Source of the DNA: Sutterella sp.
GTDB lineage: Bacteria; Pseudomonadota; Gammaproteobacteria; Burkholderiales; Burkholderiaceae_F
DNA length: 64,000 bases
Direction of reading: 5' to 3'
Assembly (NCBI RefSeq): GCF_030539355.1
Contig: NZ_JAUNSF010000001.1
Coordinates: 62,001-126,000, forward strand
Shown: positions 10,420-23,639 of the stretch, one piece after another
Numbering within the stretch: the stretch's first letter is position 1
Layout: each line of letters starts with the position of its first letter
Program-made: the position numbers and the translations under genes
Notes under the pieces: model-generated
What the model was told of the DNA's origin: nothing
The model's input: the letters and a program-made list of their open reading frames with translations, nothing else
Database searches by the model: none

Positions 10420-11802
10420 ATGCCCAGCGACAAGGATCCGATCATTGCGATCGCCACGGCGGCCGGCCGCGGGGCGATCGGCATCGTGCGCCTGACGTTT
10501 CCCGTGGAACATTCCGCGGCGATCACGGGCGGGCTCTTCCCCGGCGTGAAGCTCGAGCCCCGCCATGCGCACCTTCTTCCCGTGACGGACGCGGAGGGGC
10601 GCCTCCTTGACCGGGCGATCGTGCTCTTCTTCCCCGCTCCCGCGAGCTACACGGGCGAGTCGGTGCTTGAGATCCAGGCGCACGGCGGCCCGATGGTGCT
10701 GCGGCTTATCCTGCGCGCGGCGCTCGGGAAGCTCTCCGAAACGGGGCTGCGCATCGCCGAGCCCGGCGAGTTCACGAAGCGCGCGTTCCTGAACGGCCGC
10801 ATGGACCTCGCCCAGGCCGAGGCCGTGGGCGGTCTCATCGACGCGGTGAGCGAGGCGGCGGCCCAGGCGGCGGCGCGCTCGCTCACGGGCGAGTTCTCGA
10901 CCCGGGTCCGCGCGACGGGGACGCTCCTTGACGAGGCGCGCGCCCTCACCGAGGCGCAGATCGACTTTCCCGAGGAGGAGCTCGACGGCCTGATGGAGCG
11001 GCAGATCACCGAGCGCATGGAGGGGGCGGCCGGGGAGATCGACGCCCTTCTCGCCACGGCCCGCCGCGGCACGGTCCTCGCCGACGGCCTCACCGTCGCG
11101 CTCGTGGGCGCGCCGAACGTCGGCAAGTCGAGCCTCTTGAATGCGCTCGCCGGCGAGGAGATCGCGATCGTCACCGACATCGCCGGCACGACCCGCGACT
11201 CGATCGAGCACTGGACGGCCTTCGAAGGGGTGCCGCTCCGCATCATCGACACCGCGGGACTGCGCGAGACCTCCGACATCGTCGAGCAGAAGGGCATCGA
11301 CCGGACGCTGCGCGCGATCGCCGAGGCCGACATCGTGCTCGCGCTCACCGACGCCTCGGGCCGCATCCCCGACGACGAGGCCGCGCTCGCGCGCGTGCGC
11401 TCGTCCGTCCGCGAGGGCACGCCGCTGCTCACGGTGGCCAACAAGGCCGACGCGGCCGATCCGGAAACGGTCATGGCACTGAAGGACCGAGGCGCCGTCG
11501 CCGTCTCCGCCCTCACGGGCGAGGGTCTTGAGGAGCTGCGGGCCCGCGTGCTCGAGCTCTCCGACATGGCGGGCGGCACCGAAGGGCTCTTTCTCGCCCG
11601 CGAACGCCATCTCGAGTGCCTGCGCCGCGCGCGGGAGCATATCGGCGGCGCGCTCGCTCACGCTCGCGCGAAGACGGGCATGACGGAGCTCCTCGCCGAG
11701 GAACTCAGGCTCGCCGGGCGCGCGCTCGGTGAAATCCTCGGCGAGACGGACGCCGAGGGGCTGCTCGACATCATCTTCAGCCGCTTCTGCATCGGCAAGT
11801 GA
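10420..11802 (+). CDS. mnmE: tRNA uridine-5-carboxymethylaminomethyl modification GTPase MnmE
   Basis: A 460-residue GTPase that, with MnmG, modifies the wobble uridine (position 34) of certain tRNAs. The N-terminal folate-binding domain begins at residue 7 (DPIIAIATAAGRGAIGIVRL type). The G domain has GAPNVGKSSLLNAL near residue 230, GTTRDS near 256, DTAG near 277 and NKAD near 346. The C-terminus FCIGK carries the catalytic cysteine. mnmG follows 24 nt downstream, so both partners are made together. Confidence 0.97.
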   Translation: MPSDKDPIIAIATAAGRGAIGIVRLTFPVEHSAAITGGLFPGVKLEPRHAHLLPVTDAEGRLLDRAIVLFFPAPASYTGESVLEIQAHGGPMVLRLILRAALGKLSETGLRIAEPGEFTKRAFLNGRMDLAQAEAVGGLIDAVSEAAAQAAARSLTGEFSTRVRATGTLLDEARALTEAQIDFPEEELDGLMERQITERMEGAAGEIDALLATARRGTVLADGLTVALVGAPNVGKSSLLNALAGEEIAIVTDIAGTTRDSIEHWTAFEGVPLRIIDTAGLRETSDIVEQKGIDRTLRAIAEADIVLALTDASGRIPDDEAALARVRSSVREGTPLLTVANKADAADPETVMALKDRGAVAVSALTGEGLEELRARVLELSDMAGGTEGLFLARERHLECLRRAREHIGGALAHARAKTGMTELLAEELRLAGRALGEILGETDAEGLLDIIFSRFCIGK

Positions 11803-11826
11803 AGTTTTTCTGAAAAGAGATTGGAA

Positions 11827-13758
11827 ATGGATTACCCCGAAACGTTTGACGTGATCGTGGTCGGCTGCGGACATGCCGGCGCCGAGGCGGCGCTCGCCTC
11901 GGCCCGCATGGGGAGGAGCACGCTCCTCATCACGCACAACCTCGAGACGGTCGGACAGCTCTCCTGCAACCCGTCCGTGGGCGGCATCGGCAAGGGTCAC
12001 CTCGTCAAGGAGCTAGACGCCATGGGCGGCGCGATGGCTCAGGTGACGGACGCCGCAGGCATCCAGTTCCGCATCCTCAACCGCTCGAAGGGCGCCGCGG
12101 TGCACGCCACCCGCGCCCAGATCGACCGCCAGCTCTACCGCCGCGCGATGCGCGAGCGGATCGAGGCTCAGGAGAACCTCAAGGTCTTCCAGATGGCCGC
12201 CGACGACCTGATCGTCGAGAACGGAGAGGCCCGCGGCGTCGTGACGCAGACGGGCATCCGCTTCCGCTCGCGCGCGGTCGTGCTCTCCGCGGGCACGTTC
12301 CTGAACGGCCTCGTGCACATCGGCCTCGAGCACTATCCCGCGGGCCGCATGGGCGACCCGGCGAGCGTGAGGCTCGCCGAGCGCCTCAAGGAGCTCGGCA
12401 TGCCGCAGGGGAGGCTCAAGACCGGCACCCCGGCGCGCATCGACGGCCGCTCGATCGATTTCTCAAAGTGCGAGAAGCAGTGGGGCGATCTTGACCCGGT
12501 GCCCGACTTCTCGCTCATGCGCCCGGCCGCCCCGCATCCGGAGCAGCGCCCGTGCTGGATCACGCGCACGACGCGCGAGATGCATGAGCTCATCCTCGCC
12601 AACCTCGACCGCTCGCCCATGTACGCGGGCGTGATCCAGGGCATCGGTCCGCGCTACTGCCCCTCGATCGAGGACAAGGTGAAGCGCTTCGCCGACAAGG
12701 AGAGCCACCAGGTCTTCCTCGAGCCCGAGGGACTCCACGTCAACGAGTGGTATCCGAACGGCATCTCGACGAGCCTGCCCTTTGACGTGCAGCTCGCGAT
12801 GATCCACATGATGCCGGGCCTCGAGAACGCCCACCTCTTCCGTCCCGGCTACGCGATCGAGTATGACTACTACGACCCGAGGGGGCTGAAGCGCTCGCTC
12901 GAGACGAAGGCCATGCCGGGCCTCTTCTTCGCCGGCCAGATCAACGGCACGACGGGCTACGAGGAGGCCGCCGCGCAGGGGCTTCTCGCCGGCGCGAACG
13001 CCGCGCTCCACGCCTCCGGGCGCGAGGCCTGGGTGCCCCGCCGCGACGAGGCGTACTTGGGCGTCATGGTCGACGACCTCACGACGAAGGGCGTCACCGA
13101 GCCCTACCGCATGTTCACGAGCCGCGCGGAGTACAGGCTCTCGCTGCGCGAGGACAATGCGGACGCGCGCCTCACGACGCTCGGCCGCGAGCTCGGGCTT
13201 GTCGACGACGCGCGCTGGGAGTACTTCTGCCGCAAGAGCGAGCGCATTGCCCGCGCCGAGGAGACGCTCAGGAGCACCTGGGTGAACCCGAGGATCATCG
13301 AGGCCGCGGAGGCCGAGCGCGTGCTCGGCACCGGCATCGAGCGCGAGTACTCGATGAAGAGCCTCCTCGCACGGCCCGCGGTGACGCTCGAGACCCTCAT
13401 GACGCTCACCCGCAGCGACGGGGCGCCCGTCGTCGACCTCTCGGAGCTCGACGAGGCCGAGCGCACGCAGCTCGAGGTCGAGGTGAAATACGCGGGCTAC
13501 ATCGCGCGCCAGAAGGAGGAGATCGAGAAGTCGCTCGGCAACGAGACGATGCCGATCCCCGCGGACATGGACTACGCCGCCGTCACGGGACTTTCCTTCG
13601 AGGTGAGGCAGAAGCTCACCGCGGCCCGCCCCGAGACGCTCGGCCAGGCCTCGCGCATTTCGGGCGTGACCCCGGCCGCCGTGGCCCTGCTTCTTGTTCA
13701 CCTCAGGCGTCGCTATTACGATAAGCGCGCCGGTCGGAAGGAAACCCCGGCCGGCTGA
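11827..13758 (+). CDS. mnmG: tRNA uridine-5-carboxymethylaminomethyl modification enzyme MnmG
   Basis: A 643-residue FAD enzyme, partner of MnmE. The N-terminal dinucleotide-binding motif [12 protein letters not shown] is at about residues 12-23, followed by the family motif [32 protein letters not shown] and the C-terminal GITPAAV-like helix are present. ATG 11827 is preferred over TTG 11821 because AAAGAGA sits at suitable distance. The gene lies between mnmE and rsmG, a widely conserved order. Confidence 0.96.
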   Translation: MDYPETFDVIVVGCGHAGAEAALASARMGRSTLLITHNLETVGQLSCNPSVGGIGKGHLVKELDAMGGAMAQVTDAAGIQFRILNRSKGAAVHATRAQIDRQLYRRAMRERIEAQENLKVFQMAADDLIVENGEARGVVTQTGIRFRSRAVVLSAGTFLNGLVHIGLEHYPAGRMGDPASVRLAERLKELGMPQGRLKTGTPARIDGRSIDFSKCEKQWGDLDPVPDFSLMRPAAPHPEQRPCWITRTTREMHELILANLDRSPMYAGVIQGIGPRYCPSIEDKVKRFADKESHQVFLEPEGLHVNEWYPNGISTSLPFDVQLAMIHMMPGLENAHLFRPGYAIEYDYYDPRGLKRSLETKAMPGLFFAGQINGTTGYEEAAAQGLLAGANAALHASGREAWVPRRDEAYLGVMVDDLTTKGVTEPYRMFTSRAEYRLSLREDNADARLTTLGRELGLVDDARWEYFCRKSERIARAEETLRSTWVNPRIIEAAEAERVLGTGIEREYSMKSLLARPAVTLETLMTLTRSDGAPVVDLSELDEAERTQLEVEVKYAGYIARQKEEIEKSLGNETMPIPADMDYAAVTGLSFEVRQKLTAARPETLGQASRISGVTPAAVALLLVHLRRRYYDKRAGRKETPAG

Positions 13759-13769
13759 TTCAGGAACCA

Positions 13770-14447
13770 ATGATGGCAGCAGCAACCAATTCAGCCATTG
13801 ACCGCGCGGCGCTCGCCGCCGGCCTGGGCGCGCTCGGTCTTGAGAACGGCGACCGCGTGCTCGACGCCTTCGGGCGCTACGCGGAGCTTCTTCTCAAGTG
13901 GAACCGCGTCTACAACCTCACGGCGATCCGCCGTCCCGAGGAGGTGCTCACGCACCATCTGCTCGACAGCGCGGCGCTCGTGAGCGCGGGCGCGGAGCGA
14001 CTTGAGGGAGCCGAGAAGCTCCTTGACGTCGGCTGCGGCGGCGGGCTTCCCTCGGTTCCCGCCGCCATTCTCTGCCCGGACCTGCAGGTCACGGGCATCG
14101 ATGCCGTGGGCAAGAAGGCCGCCTTCGTCAATCAGGCGGCGATTGAACTGGGCCTCAAGAACCTGCGCGCGGTGCACGGCCGCGTGGAGAAACTCCGCGG
14201 CGAATGGGACGTGATCACGAGCCGGGCCTTCGCCTCGCTCGAGGACTTCGTCACGCTCACGCGCGGTGTGCTCGCCCCCGGCGGACAGTGGCTCGCCATG
14301 AAGGGCGTGCTCCCCGAGGCGGAGATCGCGGCGTTGCCCGCCTTCGCCCGGGTCGAGGAAATCATTCCGATCGAGGTCCCGTCGCTCGGCGAGGCCCGTC
14401 ATCTCATCGTTCTCCGGGAGTTTCCGGAGGAAGTTTCCGCGGACTGA
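13770..14447 (+). CDS. rsmG: 16S rRNA (guanine-527-N7)-methyltransferase RsmG
   Basis: A 225-residue SAM-dependent methyltransferase that makes m7G527 in 16S rRNA. WNRVYNLTAIR and HHLLDSAAL mark the N-terminal part. LDVGCGGGLPSVPAAI (about residues 85-100) is the SAM-binding loop, and TSRAFASLEDF follows. It starts 12 nt after mnmG, so it is probably co-transcribed. An alternative start one codon downstream (second Met) is equally possible. Confidence 0.95.
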   Translation: MMAAATNSAIDRAALAAGLGALGLENGDRVLDAFGRYAELLLKWNRVYNLTAIRRPEEVLTHHLLDSAALVSAGAERLEGAEKLLDVGCGGGLPSVPAAILCPDLQVTGIDAVGKKAAFVNQAAIELGLKNLRAVHGRVEKLRGEWDVITSRAFASLEDFVTLTRGVLAPGGQWLAMKGVLPEAEIAALPAFARVEEIIPIEVPSLGEARHLIVLREFPEEVSAD

Positions 14448-14458
14448 AGAGTTCTCAA

Positions 14459-15112
14459 ATGGAAATCATCTCAAGCGCCATCCTGAGCGCTTTCATATAT
14501 ACGTACACGACGCTCGTTCCCGTGATCAACCCCTTCAGCGGCGCGATGTTCTTCGCGACGCTGACGAGCCATATCTCCAACTCCGACCGGGCGTACGTCG
14601 CGGGACGCATCTCGATCTTCTCGCTCGTCGTGCTCGTGGTCTGCCTCTTCGCCGGCCACATGATCCTCGGCTTCTTCGGCATCTCGGTCGGGGTGCTGCG
14701 CTGCGCGGGCGGCCTCGTGCTCTTCGCCGCGGGCTGGAACGCCATGAACGCGCCCTCGCATGACGAGGACAAGGAGCCGCCGACGCCGCTGCCGCGCTCG
14801 CGCCTGAAGGCCATGGCCTTCTACCCCTTCACGCTGCCGCTCACGACCGGCCCGGGCGCCATCGCCGTGACGGTCGCCCTCGGCACCAGCCTTCCTTACA
14901 CCGTTGCCAACCTGGTCGGCACCCTGCTCGCGATCATCGCCACCGTGCTCACGATCTGGATCTGCTTCCGCTACAGCGACCGCGTGAGCCGCTCGGTGGG
15001 CGCCGCCGGCGCGGACGCCCTCGCCCGCGTCTTCGCCTTCATCCTGATCTGCCTCGGCGTGTCGGTCTTCTGGGCCGGCTTCTCCGACCTGTGGCTCCAT
15101 CTCGGCGAGTGA
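14459..15112 (+). CDS. MarC family integral membrane protein
   Basis: A 217-residue protein with about six membrane helices of the MarC/UPF0056 family, whose transport function remains unproven. Hallmarks are VPVINPFSGAMFF in the first helix region and LPLTTGPGAIAV in the second half, the pseudo-symmetric NP and GPG motifs of the family. The frame is open upstream, but ATG 14459 lies just after rsmG and gives the normal N-terminus. A second MarC paralogue lies at 39882-40529. Confidence 0.88.
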   Translation: MEIISSAILSAFIYTYTTLVPVINPFSGAMFFATLTSHISNSDRAYVAGRISIFSLVVLVVCLFAGHMILGFFGISVGVLRCAGGLVLFAAGWNAMNAPSHDEDKEPPTPLPRSRLKAMAFYPFTLPLTTGPGAIAVTVALGTSLPYTVANLVGTLLAIIATVLTIWICFRYSDRVSRSVGAAGADALARVFAFILICLGVSVFWAGFSDLWLHLGE

Positions 15113-15116
15113 GGCT

Positions 15117-15155
15117 CCGAGCAAAATCTGTGCTCGGGGACACATTCGCTACAAT
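15117..15155 (+). promoter_or_regulatory. hairpin and -10 element before parA
   Basis: CCGAGCA (15117-15123) pairs with TGCTCGG (15131-15137), right after the marC stop. TACAAT at 15150-15155 is a good -10 hexamer about 30 nt before parA. I see no convincing -35. Confidence 0.35.
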
Positions 15156-15186
15156 GCATCTAATTTTCTAGATTTTTCCCGTACCC

Positions 15187-15960
15187 ATGGCCCAAGTTTT
15201 CTGCATTGCCAACCAGAAGGGCGGCGTCGGCAAGACCACGACGACCGTCAACCTCGCCGCCGCACTCGCTCTGCGCGGACGCCGCGTCCTGCTTGTTGAC
15301 CTTGACCCGCAGGGCAACGGAACCATGGGCTGCGGAATCGACAAGCGCGAGGTCGAGTGCTCCGTCTATCAGATGCTGCTCGGACTGAAGTCCTTCGATG
15401 ACGTCGTGCGCCGCAGCGAGACGGGCGGCTTCGACGTGCTCCCGGCGAACCGCGAGCTCTCCGGTGCGGAGATCGAACTGATCAGCGTGCGCGAGCGCGA
15501 CCAGCGGCTCAAGAAGTCGCTTCAGCCCGTGCTCAACCGCTACGACTACGTGCTGATTGACTGCCCGCCCTCCCTCTCGATGCTCACGCTCAACGCGCTC
15601 TGCTTCGCCAACGGCGTGATCGTGCCGATGCAGTGCGAGTACTTCGCGCTCGAGGGCCTCACGGATCTCGTGAGCTCCATCCGCCGCGTGCACCAGGACA
15701 AGAACTCCGCCCTGCGCATCATCTCGATCCTGCGCGTGATGTTCGATCCGCGCATCACGCTGCAGCAGCAGGTGAGCGAGCAGCTCAAAAAGCATTTCGG
15801 CGACAAGGTCTACAACACCATCATCCCGCGCAACGTCCGCCTGGCCGAAGCCCCGAGCTACGGCAAGCCCGGCGTGATCTACGATCCCTCGAGCCGCGGC
15901 GCGATGGCCTACAAGGCATTCGCCGACGAGGTGATCTCCCGCCTCGAGAAGAAAGCCTGA
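15187..15960 (+). CDS. parA: chromosome partitioning ATPase ParA (Soj)
   Basis: A 257-residue deviant Walker-A ATPase that moves ParB-parS complexes over the nucleoid. NQKGGVGKTTTTVNLA at residues 9-24 has the signature lysine pair. DLDPQGN and DCPPSLSMLTLNAL are the further motifs. It lacks the long N-terminal DNA-binding domain of plasmid type Ia ParA, so it is the short chromosomal type. parB follows 11 nt downstream. Confidence 0.96.
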   Translation: MAQVFCIANQKGGVGKTTTTVNLAAALALRGRRVLLVDLDPQGNGTMGCGIDKREVECSVYQMLLGLKSFDDVVRRSETGGFDVLPANRELSGAEIELISVRERDQRLKKSLQPVLNRYDYVLIDCPPSLSMLTLNALCFANGVIVPMQCEYFALEGLTDLVSSIRRVHQDKNSALRIISILRVMFDPRITLQQQVSEQLKKHFGDKVYNTIIPRNVRLAEAPSYGKPGVIYDPSSRGAMAYKAFADEVISRLEKKA

Positions 15961-15971
15961 GGGGCGGACAA

Positions 15972-16853
15972 ATGGCAGCAGCAAAGAAAAAGGAAAAGGG
16001 ACTCGGCAGAGGACTTGACGCGCTTTTCGCGGGCGACCTCAGCGCAAACGTGCTCGAGGAGGAGGTCCGCACCCGGCGCCTCGTTGAGGTGGAGACGGAC
16101 CGCATCCGTCCGGGTCGCTACCAGCCCCGCACCCGCATGGACGAGAACTCCATCGCGGAGCTCGCCGACTCGATCCGCGAGCAGGGTCTGCTCTCCCCGA
16201 TCCTCGTGCGCGAGACCGACGGCGACGAACTCGAGGTGATCGCGGGCGAGCGCCGTCTGCGCGCGGCGAAGCTCGCCGGTCTCGAGACCGTTCCGGTCCT
16301 CATCGAGGAGGTCGACGACGAGCATGCGCTCGTGATCGGCCTCATTGAGAACATTCAGCGCGAGAACCTCAATCCGATCGAGGAGGCGCAGGGCCTGCAG
16401 CGTCTCATCGACGAGTTCAGCTTCACGCACGAGGCCGCGGCGAAGGCCATCGGCCGCTCGCGCCCGGCGACGAGCAACCTGCTGCGCCTCTTGTCCCTCA
16501 CCGACGAGGTGAAGGACATGGTGATGCGGGGCGAGCTCGAGATGGGTCACGCGAGGGCGCTCCTCGGTCTCGAGGGCGCCGAGCAGGTGACCGCGGCGAA
16601 GACCGTGGCCGCGCGCGGGCTCTCCGTGCGCCAGACCGAGGATCTCGTCAGGAGGCTCCTCGAGGGCGGCCAGCCCAGGAAGCGCGTGGTGATCAAGACC
16701 CGTGACAACGAGCGGCTCGAGGAGGCGCTCGCCGAGACCCTCGGCGCCGTCGTGAAGCTCACCGCCAACCAGAAGGGCAAGGGCCGCATCGTCATCGAGT
16801 TCTCAAGTCTCGATCAGCTTCAGGGCATCGTGGATCACATTCAGAAAGAGTAG
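15972..16853 (+). CDS. parB: chromosome partitioning protein ParB (Spo0J)
   Basis: A 293-residue ParB that binds parS and slides as a CTP-dependent clamp. GLGRGLDALF near the N-terminus is the ParA-contact peptide. YQPRTR, AGERRLRAAK and IENIQRENLNP EEA are the CTPase and parS-binding boxes, followed by a helix-turn-helix and a C-terminal dimerisation domain. ATG 15972 starts the canonical protein, and the upstream open frame overlaps parA. I saw no parS palindrome in the window. Confidence 0.96.
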   Translation: MAAAKKKEKGLGRGLDALFAGDLSANVLEEEVRTRRLVEVETDRIRPGRYQPRTRMDENSIAELADSIREQGLLSPILVRETDGDELEVIAGERRLRAAKLAGLETVPVLIEEVDDEHALVIGLIENIQRENLNPIEEAQGLQRLIDEFSFTHEAAAKAIGRSRPATSNLLRLLSLTDEVKDMVMRGELEMGHARALLGLEGAEQVTAAKTVAARGLSVRQTEDLVRRLLEGGQPRKRVVIKTRDNERLEEALAETLGAVVKLTANQKGKGRIVIEFSSLDQLQGIVDHIQKE

Positions 16854-17022
16854 GGATAACCCGTAAGAGAGACGAATTAGGGGTTTCTCCGACTCCGCAC
16901 CTTCATAGTGCAGATCTATCCCGATATAGATATTTGCGAATAGTGCTTTAGTACATTGTGATGAAGTTGCTTCAAGAAGTAAACTTTGACCGACTCAAAT
17001 TCCTACCTAGGTTGGTGTAAGG

Positions 17023-17394
17023 ATGCTCGCCCGTTCTGATATGATGCGCGTCGTTCTTGCACAGTACGCCATCACCCTCGTCGCAGCCCTTCTGGGGTTT
17101 GTGTTGCTTGGAAAAAATGCCGGGCTCTCCGCACTTCTCGGAGGGCTCTGCTATGCAGTGGCAACCACTCTTCTGGTGATCACCCTGATCGCCCTGAGGG
17201 GGTTGAGACTGAGTCCGACGATCGGGGCCCTGACGACGCTGCTGGGTGAGTTTGTAAAAGTTCTGTTCGTGATATTGCTGATGCTTCTTACGGCACGGCT
17301 TTTTCATGAGCTGAACTGGCTCGTCTACCTCATTTCACTTATCGCGGTAATGAACGGCTACTTCGTGCTGCTGTTCAAGAAAAAACAAGGATAA
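17023..17394 (+). CDS. atpI: ATP synthase subunit I
   Basis: A 123-residue, four-helix membrane protein of the AtpI family, thought to help c-ring assembly and not a structural subunit. Helices are at about residues 8-29, 32-55, 70-92 and 96-117, ending in FKKKQG. It is the first gene of the atp operon, 6 nt before atpB. An internal start at residue 7 (MMRVV) cannot be excluded. The 169-nt leader (16854-17022) should carry the operon promoter, but I could not place it confidently. Confidence 0.88.
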   Translation: MLARSDMMRVVLAQYAITLVAALLGFVLLGKNAGLSALLGGLCYAVATTLLVITLIALRGLRLSPTIGALTTLLGEFVKVLFVILLMLLTARLFHELNWLVYLISLIAVMNGYFVLLFKKKQG

Positions 17395-17400
17395 GACTTC

Positions 17401-18231
17401 ATGGCAACCGAGAGCCTCACCGCCACGGGCTACATACAGCACCACATGGCGCATCTGCAGTCAAGTCACATGACCGGCATGATTGACTTCTCTGTACTCA
17501 ACTACGACACGATTTTCTTCGCGCTGCTCATGCTCGCGATCGTGTTCTTCCTCCTGCGCCTCGGCGCGAAAAACGCCACCTCCGGTGTTCCGGGCAAGAT
17601 GCAGTGCGCCGTCGAGATGTTGGTCGAGATGGTGGACAACCAGGCCAAGACCATCGTCCACGGTGACCGCACCTACATCGCCCCGCTCGCCCTCACGGTC
17701 TTCTGCTGGGTCGCGATGATGAACATGATCGACCTTATCCCGGTCGACCTGTTCCCCTGGATGGCCACCTTCGTCGGTCTCGACCATCTCCGTCCGCTTC
17801 CCACGGCTGACCTGAACGGCACGCTCGGCCTCTCGCTCGGCATGCTCGTTCTGCTCTTCTACTACGGCATCAAGGTTCACGGCCTCGGCGGCTTCACCGC
17901 CAGCCTGTTCACCCATCCGTTCGGCGCCTTCCCGCTGCTCTGGCCGGTGAACTTCGTGATGAACCTCATCGAATACGCCGCGAAGTTCGTCTCGCTCGGC
18001 ATGCGACTCTTCGGCAACATGTACGCTGGCGAACTCGTGTTCTTCCTCATTGCGCTCCTTGGCGGCTTCATGCTTGAGATGGGTCCCCTGGGCGGCGCCG
18101 CTGCCGGACTTGGACAAGTCATCGCCGGTATCGTCTGGTGGCTTTTCCATGTGCTGATTGTTCTGTTGCAGGCGTTTATTTTCATGATGCTGACGCTCGT
18201 CTATATCGGACAGGCCCACAGCAGCCACTAA
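17401..18231 (+). CDS. atpB: ATP synthase Fo subunit a
   Basis: A 276-residue subunit a, which forms the proton half-channels against the c-ring. The essential arginine lies in SLGMRLFGNMYAGE at about residue 202. The last helix HVLIVLLQAFIFMMLTLVYI carries the conserved glutamine. Typical length and five to six helices. It is followed by an unusually U-rich 72-nt gap before atpE. Confidence 0.97.
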   Translation: MATESLTATGYIQHHMAHLQSSHMTGMIDFSVLNYDTIFFALLMLAIVFFLLRLGAKNATSGVPGKMQCAVEMLVEMVDNQAKTIVHGDRTYIAPLALTVFCWVAMMNMIDLIPVDLFPWMATFVGLDHLRPLPTADLNGTLGLSLGMLVLLFYYGIKVHGLGGFTASLFTHPFGAFPLLWPVNFVMNLIEYAAKFVSLGMRLFGNMYAGELVFFLIALLGGFMLEMGPLGGAAAGLGQVIAGIVWWLFHVLIVLLQAFIFMMLTLVYIGQAHSSH

Positions 18232-18237
18232 CAGACA

Positions 18238-18546
<309 letters not shown>

Positions 18547-18593
18547 TACTCAGCTGACACCAGCAAACGTCTTTCTTTTTAATGACGCTGTCC

Positions 18594-18630
18594 GCGGCGC
18601 CCCGCCCATCAGATGGTGGCGCGGCGCCGC
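18594..18630 (+). other. stable hairpin between atpE and atpF
   Basis: GCGGCGCC at 18594-18601 pairs perfectly with GGCGCCGC at 18623-18630, with further pairing (CCATC/GATGG) inside. It is not followed by a U-run, so transcription probably continues into atpF. It likely protects the 3' end of an atpE message. Confidence 0.55.
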
Positions 18631-18650
18631 AGACTTAACGGGGTTCAACA

Positions 18651-19121
18651 ATGAACATTAACGCCTCTCTGTTTGTACAGATGGTCGTGTTCCTTCTTGG
18701 TGCCTGGATCACCATGAAGTACATCTGGCCACCGCTGATTCACGCGATTGAAGAGCGGCAGAAGAAAATCGCTGACGGCCTCGCCGCCGCGAACAAGGGT
18801 GAGAAGGCCCTTTCCGTCGCGACCGAGCAGGGCAAGGCCATCGAAGCGGCCGCCCGCGCCCGTGCCTCGACCATCGTTGCCGATGGCGAGAAGCGCGCCC
18901 AGGCGATCGTCGAGGATGCCAAGAACCAAGCTACGGTCGAAGCCGAGCGCATCATTGAGTCCGCCAAGGCTGAAGCTGCCCAGCAGGTTCAGCGTGCTCG
19001 CGATCAGCTCCGCGATCAGGTGGCTGCGCTTGCCGTTCAGGGGGCCGAACAGATCCTTGCCCGCGAAGTCGACAAGGCTGCCCACAACCAACTGCTTGAT
19101 CAATTGAAGGCGAAGCTCTAA
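18651..19121 (+). CDS. atpF: ATP synthase Fo subunit b
   Basis: A 156-residue subunit b of the peripheral stalk: one N-terminal membrane helix ([20 protein letters not shown], residues 7-26) then a long charged, alanine-rich helix that dimerises and meets the delta subunit. Length matches E. coli (156). It ends 2 nt before atpH. Confidence 0.96.
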   Translation: MNINASLFVQMVVFLLGAWITMKYIWPPLIHAIEERQKKIADGLAAANKGEKALSVATEQGKAIEAAARARASTIVADGEKRAQAIVEDAKNQATVEAERIIESAKAEAAQQVQRARDQLRDQVAALAVQGAEQILAREVDKAAHNQLLDQLKAKL

Positions 19122-19123
19122 CT

Positions 19124-19675
19124 ATGGCGGAACTTTCGACGATAGCGCGTCCTTACGCCGAAGGCCTGATGCAGGCCCTGGAAGAGCGTAAAGCCAGCGC
19201 ACAGGATAAAGCCAGCGTTCTCGAGGCCGTCGCGCAGCTCGCGCAGGCCGCTCGTGATCCGCTGGTCGCTCAGCTCGCGGGGGATCCCGGACTGTCCGAG
19301 GATCAGGTCTACGGCGTGCTCGAGGGCACGATCGGTTCTGATCAGGCCGAGGAAGTCAAGAATCTGCTCCGCGTTGTGATTCAGAACGGGCGCATTGAGG
19401 CGCTTCCTGAGATCGCGCGGCAATTCCGCATTCTGAAGAACCAGTCCGAGGGCGTCGCCGACGCCTACATCGAGACTGCCTTCCCGCTCTCCGACGAAGA
19501 AGTCAAGAGCCTGCTGGAAGCGCTAGCGAAGAAGTTCCCGGGAGTGAAGCTTCACCCGGTCGTCTCGGTCGAGAAGGAATTGATCGGCGGCGTGCGTGTG
19601 CATGTCGGCGACAAGCTGCTCGACGCCTCGATCCGCGCGCGTCTCTCTCAGATGAAGACGGCGCTCACCGCATAA
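19124..19675 (+). CDS. atpH: ATP synthase F1 subunit delta
   Basis: A 183-residue delta subunit connecting F1 to the b-dimer. [13 protein letters not shown] at the N-terminus and the C-terminal [24 protein letters not shown] are family signatures. Length is normal. It lies between atpF and atpA with short gaps. Confidence 0.96.
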   Translation: MAELSTIARPYAEGLMQALEERKASAQDKASVLEAVAQLAQAARDPLVAQLAGDPGLSEDQVYGVLEGTIGSDQAEEVKNLLRVVIQNGRIEALPEIARQFRILKNQSEGVADAYIETAFPLSDEEVKSLLEALAKKFPGVKLHPVVSVEKELIGGVRVHVGDKLLDASIRARLSQMKTALTA

Positions 19676-19691
19676 AATTCGGAGCTGTAAG

Positions 19692-21233
<1,542 letters not shown>

Positions 21234-21256
21234 CGTCTAATCGAGGACCCAATTCC

Positions 21257-22138
21257 ATGCCCAGTACAAAGGAAATTCGCGGCAAGATCAAGAGCGTGCA
21301 GAACACGCGCAAGATCACCAAAGCGATGGAGATGGTTGCGGCCTCGAAGATGCGCAAGGCGCAGGACCGGATGTTTGCGGCCCGCCCGTACGGTGACAAG
21401 ATTCGAGTGATTGCCTCGCATCTGTCCCGTGCGAGCATCGCGGACTACCAGCATCCGTTCCTGACTCAGCGGAATGACTCCAAGAAGGTGGGCATCATCC
21501 TGGTGTCCACCGACAAGGGTCTCGCCGGCGCCCTCAACACGAACATCCAGCGCCAGCTTCTGCAGCGCTTTAAGGAATGGTCGTCCGAGGGCATCTCGGT
21601 CCAGGCTTCCGCTCTCGGCAACAAGGGTCTCGGCTTCCTTCAGCGTATGGGGATTCAGGTCGTCAGCCAGGCTGTGCAGCTTGGCGACCGCCCGAACCTC
21701 GACCGCCTGATCGGTGCCATCAGCGCCCAGATCGAAGCGTACAAGGAAGGCAAGGTCGACAAGGTCTACCTCTGCTACACCCGCTTCGTGAACGCGATGA
21801 AGCAGATCCCGGTTGTTGAGCAGATCCTTCCGCTGACCGACGAGCACCTCTCGGCTGAGGATCCCAAGCGCAAATACTCGTGGGACTACATCTACGAGCC
21901 TGACGCCCAAACCGTTCTCGACGAATTGCTTCGCCGCTACGTTGAGACTTTGATTTACCAGGCGGTTGCAGAAAACATGGCCAGCGAGCAGAGCGCCCGC
22001 ATGGTCGCCATGAAGGCCGCTTCTGACAATGCGAAGAAGCTCATCGACGATCTGCAGCTCGTCTACAACAAGACCCGCCAGGCCGGCATTACGAAGGAAA
22101 TCACCGAAATCGTCGGTGGTGCCGCCGCTGTGTCTTAA
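21257..22138 (+). CDS. atpG: ATP synthase F1 subunit gamma
   Basis: A 293-residue central-shaft subunit. The N-terminal coiled coil ([24 protein letters not shown] type) and the C-terminal [15 protein letters not shown] are typical. Length matches the family (287 in E. coli). Confidence 0.97.
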   Translation: MPSTKEIRGKIKSVQNTRKITKAMEMVAASKMRKAQDRMFAARPYGDKIRVIASHLSRASIADYQHPFLTQRNDSKKVGIILVSTDKGLAGALNTNIQRQLLQRFKEWSSEGISVQASALGNKGLGFLQRMGIQVVSQAVQLGDRPNLDRLIGAISAQIEAYKEGKVDKVYLCYTRFVNAMKQIPVVEQILPLTDEHLSAEDPKRKYSWDYIYEPDAQTVLDELLRRYVETLIYQAVAENMASEQSARMVAMKAASDNAKKLIDDLQLVYNKTRQAGITKEITEIVGGAAAVS

Positions 22139-22163
22139 TCGAATTTGAAAAATCGATAACTGA

Positions 22164-23576
<1,413 letters not shown>

Positions 23577-23585
23577 TGCTTCGCC

Positions 23586-23609
23586 GCAGCCGGTCTCCGG
23601 ACCGGCTGC
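23586..23609 (+). other. perfect hairpin between atpD and atpC
   Basis: GCAGCCGGTC at 23586-23595 pairs with GACCGGCTGC at 23600-23609 around a TCCG loop. There is no U-run, so it is probably a stability or processing element. Confidence 0.5.
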
Positions 23610-23639
23610 AGCAAGCGCCCGACAAACGGAGCAACCTAT

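Noticed and set aside
10000..12000. 666-codon minus-strand frame through mnmE
   Set aside because: Only its last 107 codons look like a protein with membrane helices and a ribosome site. The rest is the shadow of mnmE.
15113..17022. parS site near parAB
   Set aside because: I looked for a TGTTTCACGTGAAACA-like palindrome and saw none here or elsewhere in the window. A distant copy outside the window is likely.
16854..17022. promoter of the atp operon at TTGACC (16986) and TAGGTT (17008)
   Set aside because: The -10 match is poor and would place the start point almost on the atpI start codon. The real promoter is probably further upstream.
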